Below, piece after piece: positions 18,582-27,167 of a stretch of DNA of 64,000 nucleotides. The notes under the pieces are model-generated. The model was not told the origin of the DNA, did no database searches, and worked only from the letters and a program-made list of their open reading frames with translations. The position numbers and the translations under genes are program-made. The number at the start of each line of letters is the position of its first letter. Position 1 is the stretch's first letter. This DNA is from Pseudomonadota bacterium (GTDB lineage: Bacteria; Pseudomonadota; Alphaproteobacteria; Sphingomonadales; Sphingomonadaceae): positions 1 to 64,000 of the forward strand of contig JAKPHK010000059.1 in assembly GCA_029550345.1 (NCBI GenBank), written 5' to 3'.

Positions 18582-19415
18582 ATGATCAGACTGTCTGCCA
18601 TTCACCACTACGCCATTGGCCTTGCCGCGCTTTCGGAGGCCATGCTGGCCGCTCCGGCTCAGGCCCAGGGCGACTTGCTGGTTGCCCCGACCCGGGTGGT
18701 TATCACCGGCGGCGGCAACGCCGAAGTGGTGCTCAGCAACATCGGCGAAAAGCCCGCGACCTACCGGATCTCGCTCGAGTTGCGGCGGATGGATGAGGAA
18801 GGCGATTTCAACGATGTGGCCGAGGCTGATGCCAGCACCGGTGAACGCGCCGCGCTCGATATGGTGCGTTATGCCCCGCGCCGGATCACGCTGCTGCCGG
18901 GCCAGCCCCAGGCGGTCCGCATCTCGGTCCGCCCGCCCGAAGGTCTGCCTGACGGTGAATACCGCGTACACATGAACTTCCGGGCGATCCCGCCGACGGA
19001 GACGCCGGAGCAGGCCGCCGCGACCGGTCCCGAAGCCGGGGTCCAGATCCGGCTGACGCCGGTCTATGGCATCACCATCCCGGTCTTCGTGCGCAAGGGG
19101 CGGCTTGAGGCCCAGGCCAGCCTTGGCCAGGTCCAGGTAATTCGCTCCAACACCGGGTCCTATCTTGAAATCGATATGGGCCGCGGCGGTAACCGGTCGG
19201 TCTATGGTGAGGTGATCGGCAAATCGCCGCGCGGCGAGGTGCTGTTCTCGATGCGCGGGATCGCGATCTATCCCGAAGTGACCAAGCGCAAGGCCAAGGT
19301 GCCGCTCACTCCGGAACAGCTGGCCAAGCTGCACGGGCCGATCCGGGTCGAATACCGCGAACTGCCCGAAAACGGCGGCGCGCTGCTGGCCGAAACCACC
19401 GCAACCCTGCCCTGA
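18582..19415 (+). CDS. PapD-like periplasmic pilus-assembly chaperone
   Basis: A 277-residue protein with a signal sequence ending near APAQAQ (about residue 28) and the immunoglobulin-like pattern of fimbrial chaperones: LLVAPTRVVITGGGNAEVVL, YRISLELRRM, the ARRITLLPGQPQAVRISVR-like strand and VEYRELPENGG. Such chaperones hold pilin subunits in the periplasm by donating a strand. Length exceeds classical PapD (about 220-240). ATG at 18582 is chosen because it directly precedes the signal peptide. The usher-like gene follows after 39 bases. Confidence 0.85.
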   Translation: MIRLSAIHHYAIGLAALSEAMLAAPAQAQGDLLVAPTRVVITGGGNAEVVLSNIGEKPATYRISLELRRMDEEGDFNDVAEADASTGERAALDMVRYAPRRITLLPGQPQAVRISVRPPEGLPDGEYRVHMNFRAIPPTETPEQAAATGPEAGVQIRLTPVYGITIPVFVRKGRLEAQASLGQVQVIRSNTGSYLEIDMGRGGNRSVYGEVIGKSPRGEVLFSMRGIAIYPEVTKRKAKVPLTPEQLAKLHGPIRVEYRELPENGGALLAETTATLP

Positions 19416-19454
19416 TCGCAGGACCCCTGCACCCCGGAGCAATAGCTTGACGTC

Positions 19455-22145
19455 ATGAGACAATGGCTCGCCCGAACCCGCAAGATCGCCGCCCTGGCCG
19501 GGGCGGTTCTTGCCGTTTGGGCACAGCCAGCCCAGGCCGATGCCTGGCGCGCCAATGAAGACGATTCGCTGCTGCTCGAACTGCATTCGGGCAAGTACAG
19601 ACTGGGTGAGCCGCTGCGCGGCTATCAGACGCCGACCGGGGTTTGCGTCGATTTCGCCGATCTGATCCAGGCTCTCGATCTGCCGATCCGGCTCGACAAA
19701 AAGTCGCGCCGCGCAACTGGCTGGATTTTCGCGGAGGATCAGCGGCTGGTCATCGATCGCGATTCAAATACGGTACAAACCGTGAACGGTAACCGGGCGA
19801 TTGCGGCAAACGCGATCCACGACACCCCCGAAGGCTGGTGCATGGGCCTTAATGCCCTGTCGGACTGGATGGGCGTAAAGTTCCGGCCCGACCTCGGCAA
19901 TATGGTGGTTGTGATCGAAACCGATCGCAAGCTGCCGTTCCTTGAAGCGATCGAACGCAAAAGTCGCGCCGCGCGACTTCGCAAGCCGCCTGCCAGCGAA
20001 TTCAACCTGGCCAGCCTGCCACAGGCCGATGCGCCCTATAAGGCGTGGCGCGCGCCCTCGGTCGATATTCAGGTTCAGGCGCAATGGTCCAGCGCGCGCG
20101 GGCTGAGCAGCAATTACGAGGTTCTGGCCGGGGGCGAGGCCCTGGGGATGAGCTATAGCGCCCGGCTGGCCGGGGCGGATGGCCCGGTGCCCGATTCGGC
20201 CCGGATCAGGATCTATCGCAACGATCCGTCCGGGGAGATGCTCGGTTCGCTCGGTGCGACACAGGTGGCTTTCGGCGATGTCGATACCCCGCCCAGCGCG
20301 CTGGCCGCGCAGAGCGCCTATGGCCGGGGGGTATTCGTCTCCAACCGTCCGCTCAACCTGCCGTCGCGGTTCGGCACAACCACCCTGCGCGGAACCCTGC
20401 CGGCCGGGTGGGATGCAGAACTCTATCGCAACGGCGTGCTACGGGCCTATCAGGCCGATCGCGGCGACGGGCGCTATGAATTTGCCGATGTCGATTTGCT
20501 GTTCGGCGAGAATGAATTCGACGTGGTGCTTTATGGCCCGCAAGGCCAGGTCCGCCACGAACGTACCAGCCAGAATGTCGGGATCGAATCGATTCCGGCC
20601 GGGAAGACCTTCTACTGGGCCGGGATGCTCGACGAAGGGCGCGATCTGATCGATCTGGGCGCGCCGTCCTATCTCACCCGTACCGGCTGGCGCTGGGGCA
20701 CCGGGGTTGAGCGCGGACTGGATAGCCGAACCACCGCGGGGCTGGGCTATCACAGCCTGACCCGCTCCGGCCATCGCCGCCACTACCTTGAAGCGATCCT
20801 GCGCCGCTCTGTCGGCCCGATGCTGCTTGAGCTTTCGGGCGCACAGCAGTTCGGCGCGGGAAGGGCGCTGCGCGCAGAAGCGATGGGCCGGATCAAGGGG
20901 GTAAACTTCAACGCCCAGGTGCTGTGGGTCGATGGCGAGTTCGATTCGGACCTGGTTTCGATCGAGCAGCGCCGCGAATTCGGGCTGCGGTTGTCCGGTC
21001 CGGTCAAGCTGGGCGGATGGAGCCTGCCGGTAGAGGCCGGGGTGCGCCAGACGCTGTCGCGCCGGGGAGTATTGGTTACCGAATGGTTAACACGCGGCTC
21101 TGCCCACATCGGCCGCGCCTCGCTGACGCTGGAGCTGATGCACCGGGCGGTGTCCGGTCCGGCGGCGTTGACCGCGGGAGAAGATCGCGGAAACCGCCTG
21201 ACCCTGATCGGCAATGTCCTGATCGGCAGGCTGCGGCTGCGCGGCCAGTCAGCCTTCGGACTCGATGGAAATCACCCTGGCTTCCAGCGCGCCCAGATCG
21301 TTGCCGATGCCCCGCTTGGTCCGGTTTCGACGCTCCGGGCTGGTTACGATTACGACGCGGTCGGCGATCGTCAGGAATGGTCGCTGGGCTATGTTCACCA
21401 GTTCCGCCGCTTTGCCCTGCGCGGCGAAGGCCGGATCGACAACCGTGGCAACCTGGGCTTTGGTCTGACGCTGGCCTTCAGCCTCGGGCCCGATCCAGTC
21501 GATGGCGGCTGGCGCGCCTCCCGTGAGCGGCTGGCTTCAACCGGGCAGGCTTCGGTCGAGGTCTATCGCGATGAAAACGGCGATGGCCAGCGCCAGGCGG
21601 ATGAGCCTGCGGTTGAAGGCGTCGCGGTTGAGGCCGGGTTCCGTTCGAGCGACAAGGCCACCAACGGGGCGGGCCGGGCCGTGATCGACGGGCTGGTGCC
21701 CTATGTTCCGGTGCTGGTCTCGATCGATGCCGGTTCGCTGTCCGATCCGCTGCTTCAGCCAAAGGGCCGGGGCATGGTGGTCGTCCCGCGGCCGGGGGTT
21801 GCAGCCAAAGTCTCGTTGCCGCTGGCGCCGACCGGGGAAATCGAGGCCGTGCTGCTCGGTGCGGACGGCGAGCCGCGCGGCGGGGCCGGGGTCGAGCTGA
21901 TCGATGAGGCCGGTCAGGTGGTGCTGCGCGGGCAGAGCGATTTCGACGGCTACCTGTTCTTCGATTCGGTTCCCTATGGCAGCTACCGGTTGCGTCTGAC
22001 CGAGCCGAGTGCCCGCGCCCTTGGGGTCAGGCCGGAGCTGTCCGGGGCCTTGCGGATCGATCGCGCCACGCCTTCGCTGCGGCTTGGGCAATTGCGGCTG
22101 GTGCTGCTGCCGCAGGCGCCCAGCGAAATCGCCAGCGCCCATTAA
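19455..22145 (+). CDS. Divergent outer-membrane usher-like protein with C-terminal SdrD/carboxypeptidase-regulatory-like domains
   Basis: An 896-residue protein with a signal peptide ending near AQPAQA (residue 28). An N-terminal region (about 30-160) of mixed strands is followed by a long beta-strand-rich central part (about 190-680), with usher-like features such as GRGVFVSNRPLNLPSRFGTT and the plug-like LRGTLPAGWDAELYRNG. The C terminus (about 690-880) reads as beta-sandwich domains, including VYRDENGDGQRQADEPAVEG, a calcium-loop style sequence. It probably forms the outer-membrane pore of the pilus system with the two genes upstream. It is distant from FimD/PapC, so I give the usher role as an inference from context and architecture. 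Confidence 0.78.
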   Translation: MRQWLARTRKIAALAGAVLAVWAQPAQADAWRANEDDSLLLELHSGKYRLGEPLRGYQTPTGVCVDFADLIQALDLPIRLDKKSRRATGWIFAEDQRLVIDRDSNTVQTVNGNRAIAANAIHDTPEGWCMGLNALSDWMGVKFRPDLGNMVVVIETDRKLPFLEAIERKSRAARLRKPPASEFNLASLPQADAPYKAWRAPSVDIQVQAQWSSARGLSSNYEVLAGGEALGMSYSARLAGADGPVPDSARIRIYRNDPSGEMLGSLGATQVAFGDVDTPPSALAAQSAYGRGVFVSNRPLNLPSRFGTTTLRGTLPAGWDAELYRNGVLRAYQADRGDGRYEFADVDLLFGENEFDVVLYGPQGQVRHERTSQNVGIESIPAGKTFYWAGMLDEGRDLIDLGAPSYLTRTGWRWGTGVERGLDSRTTAGLGYHSLTRSGHRRHYLEAILRRSVGPMLLELSGAQQFGAGRALRAEAMGRIKGVNFNAQVLWVDGEFDSDLVSIEQRREFGLRLSGPVKLGGWSLPVEAGVRQTLSRRGVLVTEWLTRGSAHIGRASLTLELMHRAVSGPAALTAGEDRGNRLTLIGNVLIGRLRLRGQSAFGLDGNHPGFQRAQIVADAPLGPVSTLRAGYDYDAVGDRQEWSLGYVHQFRRFALRGEGRIDNRGNLGFGLTLAFSLGPDPVDGGWRASRERLASTGQASVEVYRDENGDGQRQADEPAVEGVAVEAGFRSSDKATNGAGRAVIDGLVPYVPVLVSIDAGSLSDPLLQPKGRGMVVVPRPGVAAKVSLPLAPTGEIEAVLLGADGEPRGGAGVELIDEAGQVVLRGQSDFDGYLFFDSVPYGSYRLRLTEPSARALGVRPELSGALRIDRATPSLRLGQLRLVLLPQAPSEIASAH

Positions 22146-22227
22146 TCGTTCGATTAAAATCCGGTTGACCGGGGCGGCTTGCGGGCATTAGGCCTAGGAT
22201 CAATCAATGATCCTGAGAGGAACGCCG

Positions 22228-23382
22228 ATGTCGCTCGATTCGCTGGCCCGTACCGCCTATTCCGAAGACCACGAAATGTTCCGCCAGACCGTGCGGCGCT
22301 TCATGCAGGATGAAATCGCCCCGCACCAGGCCGAATGGGCCGAGGCGGGAATCGTCCCCAAGTCGATCTGGCCCAAGGCTGGCGAACTCGGCCTGCTCTG
22401 TCCGACCGTTCCGGAAGAATACGGCGGCCTGGGGCTCGACTTCGGTTATAACGCGATCGTTGATGAGGAAGCGGCCTATCACGGCGGGGTCACCACCGGC
22501 TTTTCACTCCAGTCGGATATCGTTGCCAACTACATCATCAGCCACGGCAGCGAGGAGCAGAAGAAGGAATGGCTGCCCAAGCTGGTTTCGGGCGAGGTCG
22601 TTACCGCGATCGCGATGACCGAACCGGGTACCGGATCTGACCTTCAGGGAATGCGCACCACCGCCAAGAAGGACGGCAACCATTATGTGATCAACGGGTC
22701 CAAGACCTATATCACCAATGGCCAGAACGCCGATCTGATCCTCGTCTGCTGCAAGACCGATACCGAGGTGCAGCCGGCCTGGAAGGGCCTGTCGATCGTG
22801 CTGGTCGAAGCCAGCCGCGAAGGCTTCAAGCGTGGCCGCAACCTCGACAAGATCGGGCAGGACGAGGCGGATACCTCCGAGCTGTTCTTTGAGGACGTGC
22901 GCGTGCCGATCACCAATTGCCTGGGGCAGGAGGGGATGGGCTTCATCTATCTGATGAGCGAACTGCCGCAGGAGCGCCTGTCGATCGCGGTTTCGGCCCA
23001 GGCCAGCGCCCAGCGCGCCTTTGACATGACCGTTGAATACACCCGCGATCGCAAGGCTTTCGGCAAGCCGATCCTCGATTTCCAGAACAGCCGCTTTGTG
23101 CTGGCCGACATCAAGGCCAAGCTCCAGGTCGGCTGGGCCCACCTTGATTGGGCGCTGGCCCGGCACATGAAAAAGGAACTGACGCCTGAGGAAGGCGCTG
23201 CCGCCAAGCTGTGGCACACCGACCTGCAATGGGAAGTGATGGACAAGTGCCTCCAGCTCCATGGCGGGGCCGGTTACATGAACGAATATCCGATCGCCCG
23301 GATGTGGCGCGGCGCCCGCGTGACGCGGATCTTCGGCGGCACCAACGAAATCATGAAGGAACTGATCGGCCGCAAGTTGTAG
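22228..23382 (+). CDS. Acyl-CoA dehydrogenase family protein
   Basis: FAD enzyme that introduces the alpha-beta double bond in acyl-CoA chains. The 384-residue protein has the family signatures AMTEPGTGSDLQGMRTTAKK (FAD/substrate loop), the RKAFGKPI motif of the C-terminal helical domain and IFGGTNEIMKELIGRKL at the end. The sequence GAGYMNEYPIARMWRGARV matches long-chain-type acyl-CoA dehydrogenases. ATG at 22228 is preceded by GAGAGGAA at good spacing, so it is preferred to the ATG at 22207. Chain-length specificity cannot be told. Confidence 0.93.
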   Translation: MSLDSLARTAYSEDHEMFRQTVRRFMQDEIAPHQAEWAEAGIVPKSIWPKAGELGLLCPTVPEEYGGLGLDFGYNAIVDEEAAYHGGVTTGFSLQSDIVANYIISHGSEEQKKEWLPKLVSGEVVTAIAMTEPGTGSDLQGMRTTAKKDGNHYVINGSKTYITNGQNADLILVCCKTDTEVQPAWKGLSIVLVEASREGFKRGRNLDKIGQDEADTSELFFEDVRVPITNCLGQEGMGFIYLMSELPQERLSIAVSAQASAQRAFDMTVEYTRDRKAFGKPILDFQNSRFVLADIKAKLQVGWAHLDWALARHMKKELTPEEGAAAKLWHTDLQWEVMDKCLQLHGGAGYMNEYPIARMWRGARVTRIFGGTNEIMKELIGRKL

Positions 23383-23407
23383 AACCGGCCGCAGACGGCG
23401 GAACTGG

Positions 23408-23431
23408 AAAGGGGGCCGGAAGGCCCCCTTT
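23408..23431. terminator. Bidirectional intrinsic terminator
   Basis: A perfect 10-base stem (AAAGGGGGCC with GGCCCCCTTT) around a GGAA loop, lying 25 bases after the acyl-CoA dehydrogenase stop and 10 bases after the end of the convergent glycine-zipper gene. It can end transcripts from both sides. Confidence 0.88.
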
Positions 23432-23441
23432 GCTTGTCCGG

Positions 23442-24188
23442 TCAGTTCACCCGAACGCGCTTGTCAGGCACGATCTTGACCCGCTTGTCCGGCACGGCCT
23501 TGGGCCGGGGCTTGGGCCGCGGCGGGACGTAACGGGTGCGGGTCGGCGCGGCCACCCATTCCTCGGTCACTACGGTTTCGACGCATTCGCGCGGCTGAGC
23601 CGGGGCGGCAGCCGCGACATAGGCAACCGGAACCATCACCGTCATCGGGGCATAGCCATAACCGACCACCGGCTGGCCATAGCCGTAGCCGGGGCCCCAG
23701 GTGGTGTGCTGCTCAAGATAGGCCTCGCAATAGTCCTGCGCGGCGCGGCGATCCGCACCGCTGCCGATCGCGGCCCCGGCCACGGCGCCAACTGCCGCCC
23801 CGGCGATGGTGCCTTCGGTGCGGTTGCCGTGCCCGGCCACCCGGTTGCCGACCACGCCGCCGATGACACCGCCAATCACGGCGCCGCCAACGGTCTTGCC
23901 GTGGCCCTGCCGGCGGCGGCACTCAACCAGCCAGTCGGCGCGGGCCTGCTCCCAGCCCGGAGGATAGCTGCGCGGCTGGCCGGGATGCATCGGCGGCATC
24001 GCCTGCTGCGGCGCGGCACCTTGCCATTCGGGGCGCATATCGGGAGCCGGACCGTCAAAAACCCGGCCCTGGGCATCGACCACGCCCGGCGGCGGGGGTG
24101 GAAGGCTGGGCTGCTGGGCCAGGGCCGGTCCGGCAAAAGCCAGGGCGGTGACGCCAAGCAGGGAAAGGCGGACAGGACGAACAGACAT
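23442..24188 (-). CDS. Proline-rich envelope protein with glycine-zipper 2TM domain
   Basis: A 248-residue protein with a signal peptide (MSVRPVRLSLLGVTALAFAG, cleaved near ALAQ), then a Pro/Gln-rich stretch with a RcnB-like flavour. The middle holds a glycine zipper (about residues 100-145, VGGAVIGGVIGGVVGNRVAG and AGAAVGAVAGAAIGSG), which forms two close-packed membrane helices in proteins of the outer membrane. A tyrosine/glycine-rich and a lysine/arginine/proline-rich tail (PPRPKPRPKAVPDKRVKIV) follow. Glycine-zipper proteins often act in envelope stress or as lipoprotein-like stabilisers. ATG at 24188 is the start that gives the signal peptide. Confidence 0.82.
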   Translation of the reverse strand: MSVRPVRLSLLGVTALAFAGPALAQQPSLPPPPPGVVDAQGRVFDGPAPDMRPEWQGAAPQQAMPPMHPGQPRSYPPGWEQARADWLVECRRRQGHGKTVGGAVIGGVIGGVVGNRVAGHGNRTEGTIAGAAVGAVAGAAIGSGADRRAAQDYCEAYLEQHTTWGPGYGYGQPVVGYGYAPMTVMVPVAYVAAAAPAQPRECVETVVTEEWVAAPTRTRYVPPRPKPRPKAVPDKRVKIVPDKRVRVN

Positions 24189-24315
24189 GGCAAACCCCTG
24201 AAACGGGCCGGTCGATTCCGGCGTTAAGCTGGAATTTAGCATCATAAGCCGCTGACGACCAAGGCTTGTGCCCGTTTCTCTCAGCCCTGTCCCGTTTCGG
24301 TGCAAGGGTGAGTGG

Positions 24316-24798
24316 CTAGATTGCCGACGCCAAGACTGCGGCCAGCGCCTCGATCCCGGCAGCATCCTCATCGTCGAACCGGCTCGGCTCCGGACTGTCG
24401 AGGTCGATCACCGCGATCACCTGTCCGTCGCGGATCACCGGCACCACCAGTTCCGAAGCGCTGGCGGCATCGCAGGCGATATGGCCGGGAAAGGCGTGAA
24501 CATCGGCAACCAGCTGGGTCGCTCCACTGGCCGCCGCCGATCCACAGACCCCCTGGCCCAGCGGGATCCGGATGCAGGCGGCCTTGCCCTGAAACGGGCC
24601 GAGCACCAGCGTGCCATCCACCATCCGGTAGAATCCCGCCCAGTTGAGCTGCGGCACGAACTGCCAGATCAGCGCCGCGACATTGGCCATGTTGGCGACC
24701 CAATCGGGCTCTCCCGCGGTGATTGCGCGGGCGGCGTCGGCCAGGTCTTGATAGAGTTCGGCCTTGGGCCGGTCGGGATCGGGCTGAAAGTCATACAT
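24316..24798 (-). CDS. msrC: Free methionine-(R)-sulfoxide reductase (GAF domain)
   Basis: Reduces free methionine-R-sulfoxide with thioredoxin as electron donor. The 160-residue protein is a single GAF domain with FVPQLNWAGFY, LVLGPFQGKAACIRI, GQGVCG and HIACDAAS. The three redox cysteines of the family are at C75, C85 and C109, and the ending VIAVIDLDSPEPSRFDDED is typical. These cysteines distinguish it from purely ligand-binding GAF domains. The start codon (ATG at 24798) is clear; the divergent sorbosone-dehydrogenase gene begins 62 bases away. Confidence 0.92.
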   Translation of the reverse strand: MYDFQPDPDRPKAELYQDLADAARAITAGEPDWVANMANVAALIWQFVPQLNWAGFYRMVDGTLVLGPFQGKAACIRIPLGQGVCGSAAASGATQLVADVHAFPGHIACDAASASELVVPVIRDGQVIAVIDLDSPEPSRFDDEDAAGIEALAAVLASAI

Positions 24799-24860
24799 CG
24801 CCGCACCATTATCCCACTGCGCGGTTGCCGCCTAGGCTGTGACAAAGTATCACCCGCGCC

Positions 24861-26327
24861 ATGTCAACCAAACGCAAGCTGCTTGTCGCCCTTTCCGTGT
24901 TCCTGCTGGTTTTCGGCGGGTTCGTCTATTTCATCTTGCGCGGCACTCCGGCGCTGCACACCACGGATGAACTTTCCGGGGCCGATCCGCTGATCGTCAA
25001 GCCGCGGCCGGAGACGATCCCCTCGGTCTCGATCGCCAAGCCGGTCGGCTGGGCCGCGGGTGAAGCTCCGGTTGCGGCCAAGGGGCTTGAGGTAAAGCGG
25101 TTTGCCGAAGGGCTCGATCATCCGCGGGTGATCTACACCCTTCCCAATGGCGATGTGATCGCGGCTGAGGCGGATTCGCCGACTCGCGGCGGCGGCGGCT
25201 TCACCGGCTGGATCGCGGAAAAGCTGATGCAGCGGGCCGGATCGAATCGCGGTTCGCCCGACAAGCTGATTCTGCTGCGCGATGGCAACGCCGATGGCGT
25301 GGCCGAACAGCGCTTTACCTTGCTTGAGGGCAAGTTCCTCGCCTCGCCTTCGGGCCTCGCCTGGGCCGATGACGAGCTTTACGTTGCCAATCACGATGCC
25401 GTGATCGTGTTTGATTACAAGCTGGGCGAAACCGCGATCGGCGGCGAACCGCGCAAGGTCATGGACCTGCCCGGGGCCGGCAACCACTGGATGCGCAACA
25501 TCCTGCTCAGCCCCGATGGCCTGCGGCTTTACGCTGCGGTCGGCTCGGCCTCCAACATCGGCGAAAACGGGATGGAGATCGAGAAGGGCCGCGCCGCGAT
25601 CTGGGAAAAGGACCTGACCAAGGATCGCTATCCGCGGCAATATGCCAACGGCCTGCGCAATCCCAACGGCCTGGCCTGGAACCCGTTAACCGGTGAGCTT
25701 TGGACCACGGTCAACGAACGCGATATGCTCGGCCCCGATCTTGTGCCCGACTACCTGACCAACGTGCCGCTGGGCGCGCACTATGGCTGGCCGTGGATCT
25801 ACTACAAGAAATACGATGACGACCGCGTCAAATGGGCGCCGCCGGAATATATCGACGATTACGTGCGCAAGCCCGAATATGCGCTGGGCGCCCACGTCGC
25901 CGCGCTTGGGCTGGCTTTCGTCCATGGGGGTGAACGGATGGGGCCGGACTTCACCAATGGCGCCTTCATCGCCCGCCACGGTTCGTGGAACCGCAAACCG
26001 GCGGCTGGCTATGACGTGGTCTTCGTGAAGTTCGATGACAAGGGTAATCCGCTGGGCAAGCCGATCCCGGTGCTGACCGGATTCCTGACCGCAGACGGCG
26101 ATACCCATGGCCGGCCGACCTGGGTGGCCTTTGCCGGCGACGGCGCTCTGCTGGTCAGCGACGATACCGCCGGGATCATCTGGCGCGTGATCGCACCAGG
26201 CGCACAGCCCGCCGCGAAGATCGAGCGGATCAAGGGCGGCAGCCTGCCGCCGGTCCGCAACCTCAAGGGTGATCCGAACGCGCAGTACAAGGCCGGGTTC
26301 AAGCCCGACGAAAAGGTCAAGCAGTAG
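24861..26327 (+). CDS. Sorbosone-dehydrogenase-family (PQQ sugar dehydrogenase-like) membrane-anchored protein
   Basis: A 488-residue protein with an N-terminal hydrophobic anchor (about residues 6-27), so the body is periplasmic. The rest is a six-bladed propeller of the soluble glucose/sorbosone dehydrogenase type: RFAEGLDHPRVIYTLPNGDV, NRGSPDKLILLRDGNADG, YANGLRNPNGLAWNPLTGEL and LGAHYGWPWIYY. In characterised relatives this fold binds PQQ and oxidises aldoses at a periplasmic active site. PQQ synthesis genes are not in the window. The substrate is unknown; many family members are annotated only by similarity. Confidence 0.85.
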   Translation: MSTKRKLLVALSVFLLVFGGFVYFILRGTPALHTTDELSGADPLIVKPRPETIPSVSIAKPVGWAAGEAPVAAKGLEVKRFAEGLDHPRVIYTLPNGDVIAAEADSPTRGGGGFTGWIAEKLMQRAGSNRGSPDKLILLRDGNADGVAEQRFTLLEGKFLASPSGLAWADDELYVANHDAVIVFDYKLGETAIGGEPRKVMDLPGAGNHWMRNILLSPDGLRLYAAVGSASNIGENGMEIEKGRAAIWEKDLTKDRYPRQYANGLRNPNGLAWNPLTGELWTTVNERDMLGPDLVPDYLTNVPLGAHYGWPWIYYKKYDDDRVKWAPPEYIDDYVRKPEYALGAHVAALGLAFVHGGERMGPDFTNGAFIARHGSWNRKPAAGYDVVFVKFDDKGNPLGKPIPVLTGFLTADGDTHGRPTWVAFAGDGALLVSDDTAGIIWRVIAPGAQPAAKIERIKGGSLPPVRNLKGDPNAQYKAGFKPDEKVKQ

Positions 26328-26331
26328 ATAC

Positions 26332-26355
26332 CGCTCTAGCGGTCAGAGCGCTTTT
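26332..26355. terminator. Possible terminator between convergent genes
   Basis: CGCTCT and AGAGCG form a six-base stem around AGCGGTC and are followed by CTTTT on the plus strand. It overlaps the stop region of the DUF815 gene, leaving little space for another end. Short stem, so moderate confidence. Confidence 0.5.
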
Positions 26356-27167
26356 CCGGCCCGCCCGGCCAGTTCGGTGACGAACTGCCAGGCGACCCGG
26401 CCTGAGCGTGCTCCGCGCCGCTTTGACCATTCGAGCGCTTCGTCTTCTTTCCATTGCAGGCCGTGCGCCGCGCAATAACCGCCGATGATCGCCAGGTAAT
26501 CGTCCTGGCTGCAGGCGTGAAAGCCGATCGACAGGCCAAAGCGATCGGCCAGGGCGAGCCGATCGTCCACCGAGTCGCGCGGGTTGATCGGATCGTCCTG
26601 CTCAGACAAGTGGCGCGGCACGATCGCGCGGCGGTTGCTGGTCACGGCGATGCGGACATTGCCGGGCCGCGCCTCGATCCCGCCTTCCAGCCAGGACCGC
26701 AGCACCCTTGGTCCGGCGCTGTCGTGATCCTCGAAACCAAGGTCATCGATGAAAACCAGAAAGCTGCGCGGCTGACGGCCCAGTTCCTGAAACAGCGCGG
26801 CCAGGCTGCCCAGTGCTTCGGGTGCGACCTGGATCAGCGCGATCCGGCCCGGATCGGCGGCCTGCGCGGCCAGCACGGCGGCACGCAGCAGCGCGGACTT
26901 GCCCATTCCTCGCGAACCCCACAGCAGCATATCGTGCGCGGCATGGCCCTGCGCCAGCCGCTCGACATTGCCGACGACAATCCCCTTCTGGGCGTCGATC
27001 CCTTGCAGCAAGCCGAGCGGCGGGGCCTGCAAGCGCTCAACCGCACGCGCCGCGCCGTGCCAGACATAGGCGGGGGCGCTGAGCCAATCGACCGCATCGG
27101 CCGGGGCCGGGGCGATCCGTTCCAGCGCGGCGGCGATCCGGGCGAGCGGGTCGGCGGCCTGACTCAT
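26343..27167 (-). CDS. DUF815-family AAA ATPase
   Basis: A 274-residue ATPase with Walker A GSRGMGKSALLRA and Walker B FLVFIDDLGFE, and the family segment FGLSIGFHACSQDDYLAIIGGY near the C terminus. DUF815 proteins are AAA ATPases found widely in alphaproteobacteria; the cellular role is not established. Its start overlaps the end of the downstream-facing acyl-CoA dehydrogenase by four bases, so the two form a minus-strand pair. Confidence 0.88.
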   Translation of the reverse strand: MSQAADPLARIAAALERIAPAPADAVDWLSAPAYVWHGAARAVERLQAPPLGLLQGIDAQKGIVVGNVERLAQGHAAHDMLLWGSRGMGKSALLRAAVLAAQAADPGRIALIQVAPEALGSLAALFQELGRQPRSFLVFIDDLGFEDHDSAGPRVLRSWLEGGIEARPGNVRIAVTSNRRAIVPRHLSEQDDPINPRDSVDDRLALADRFGLSIGFHACSQDDYLAIIGGYCAAHGLQWKEDEALEWSKRRGARSGRVAWQFVTELAGRAGKAL

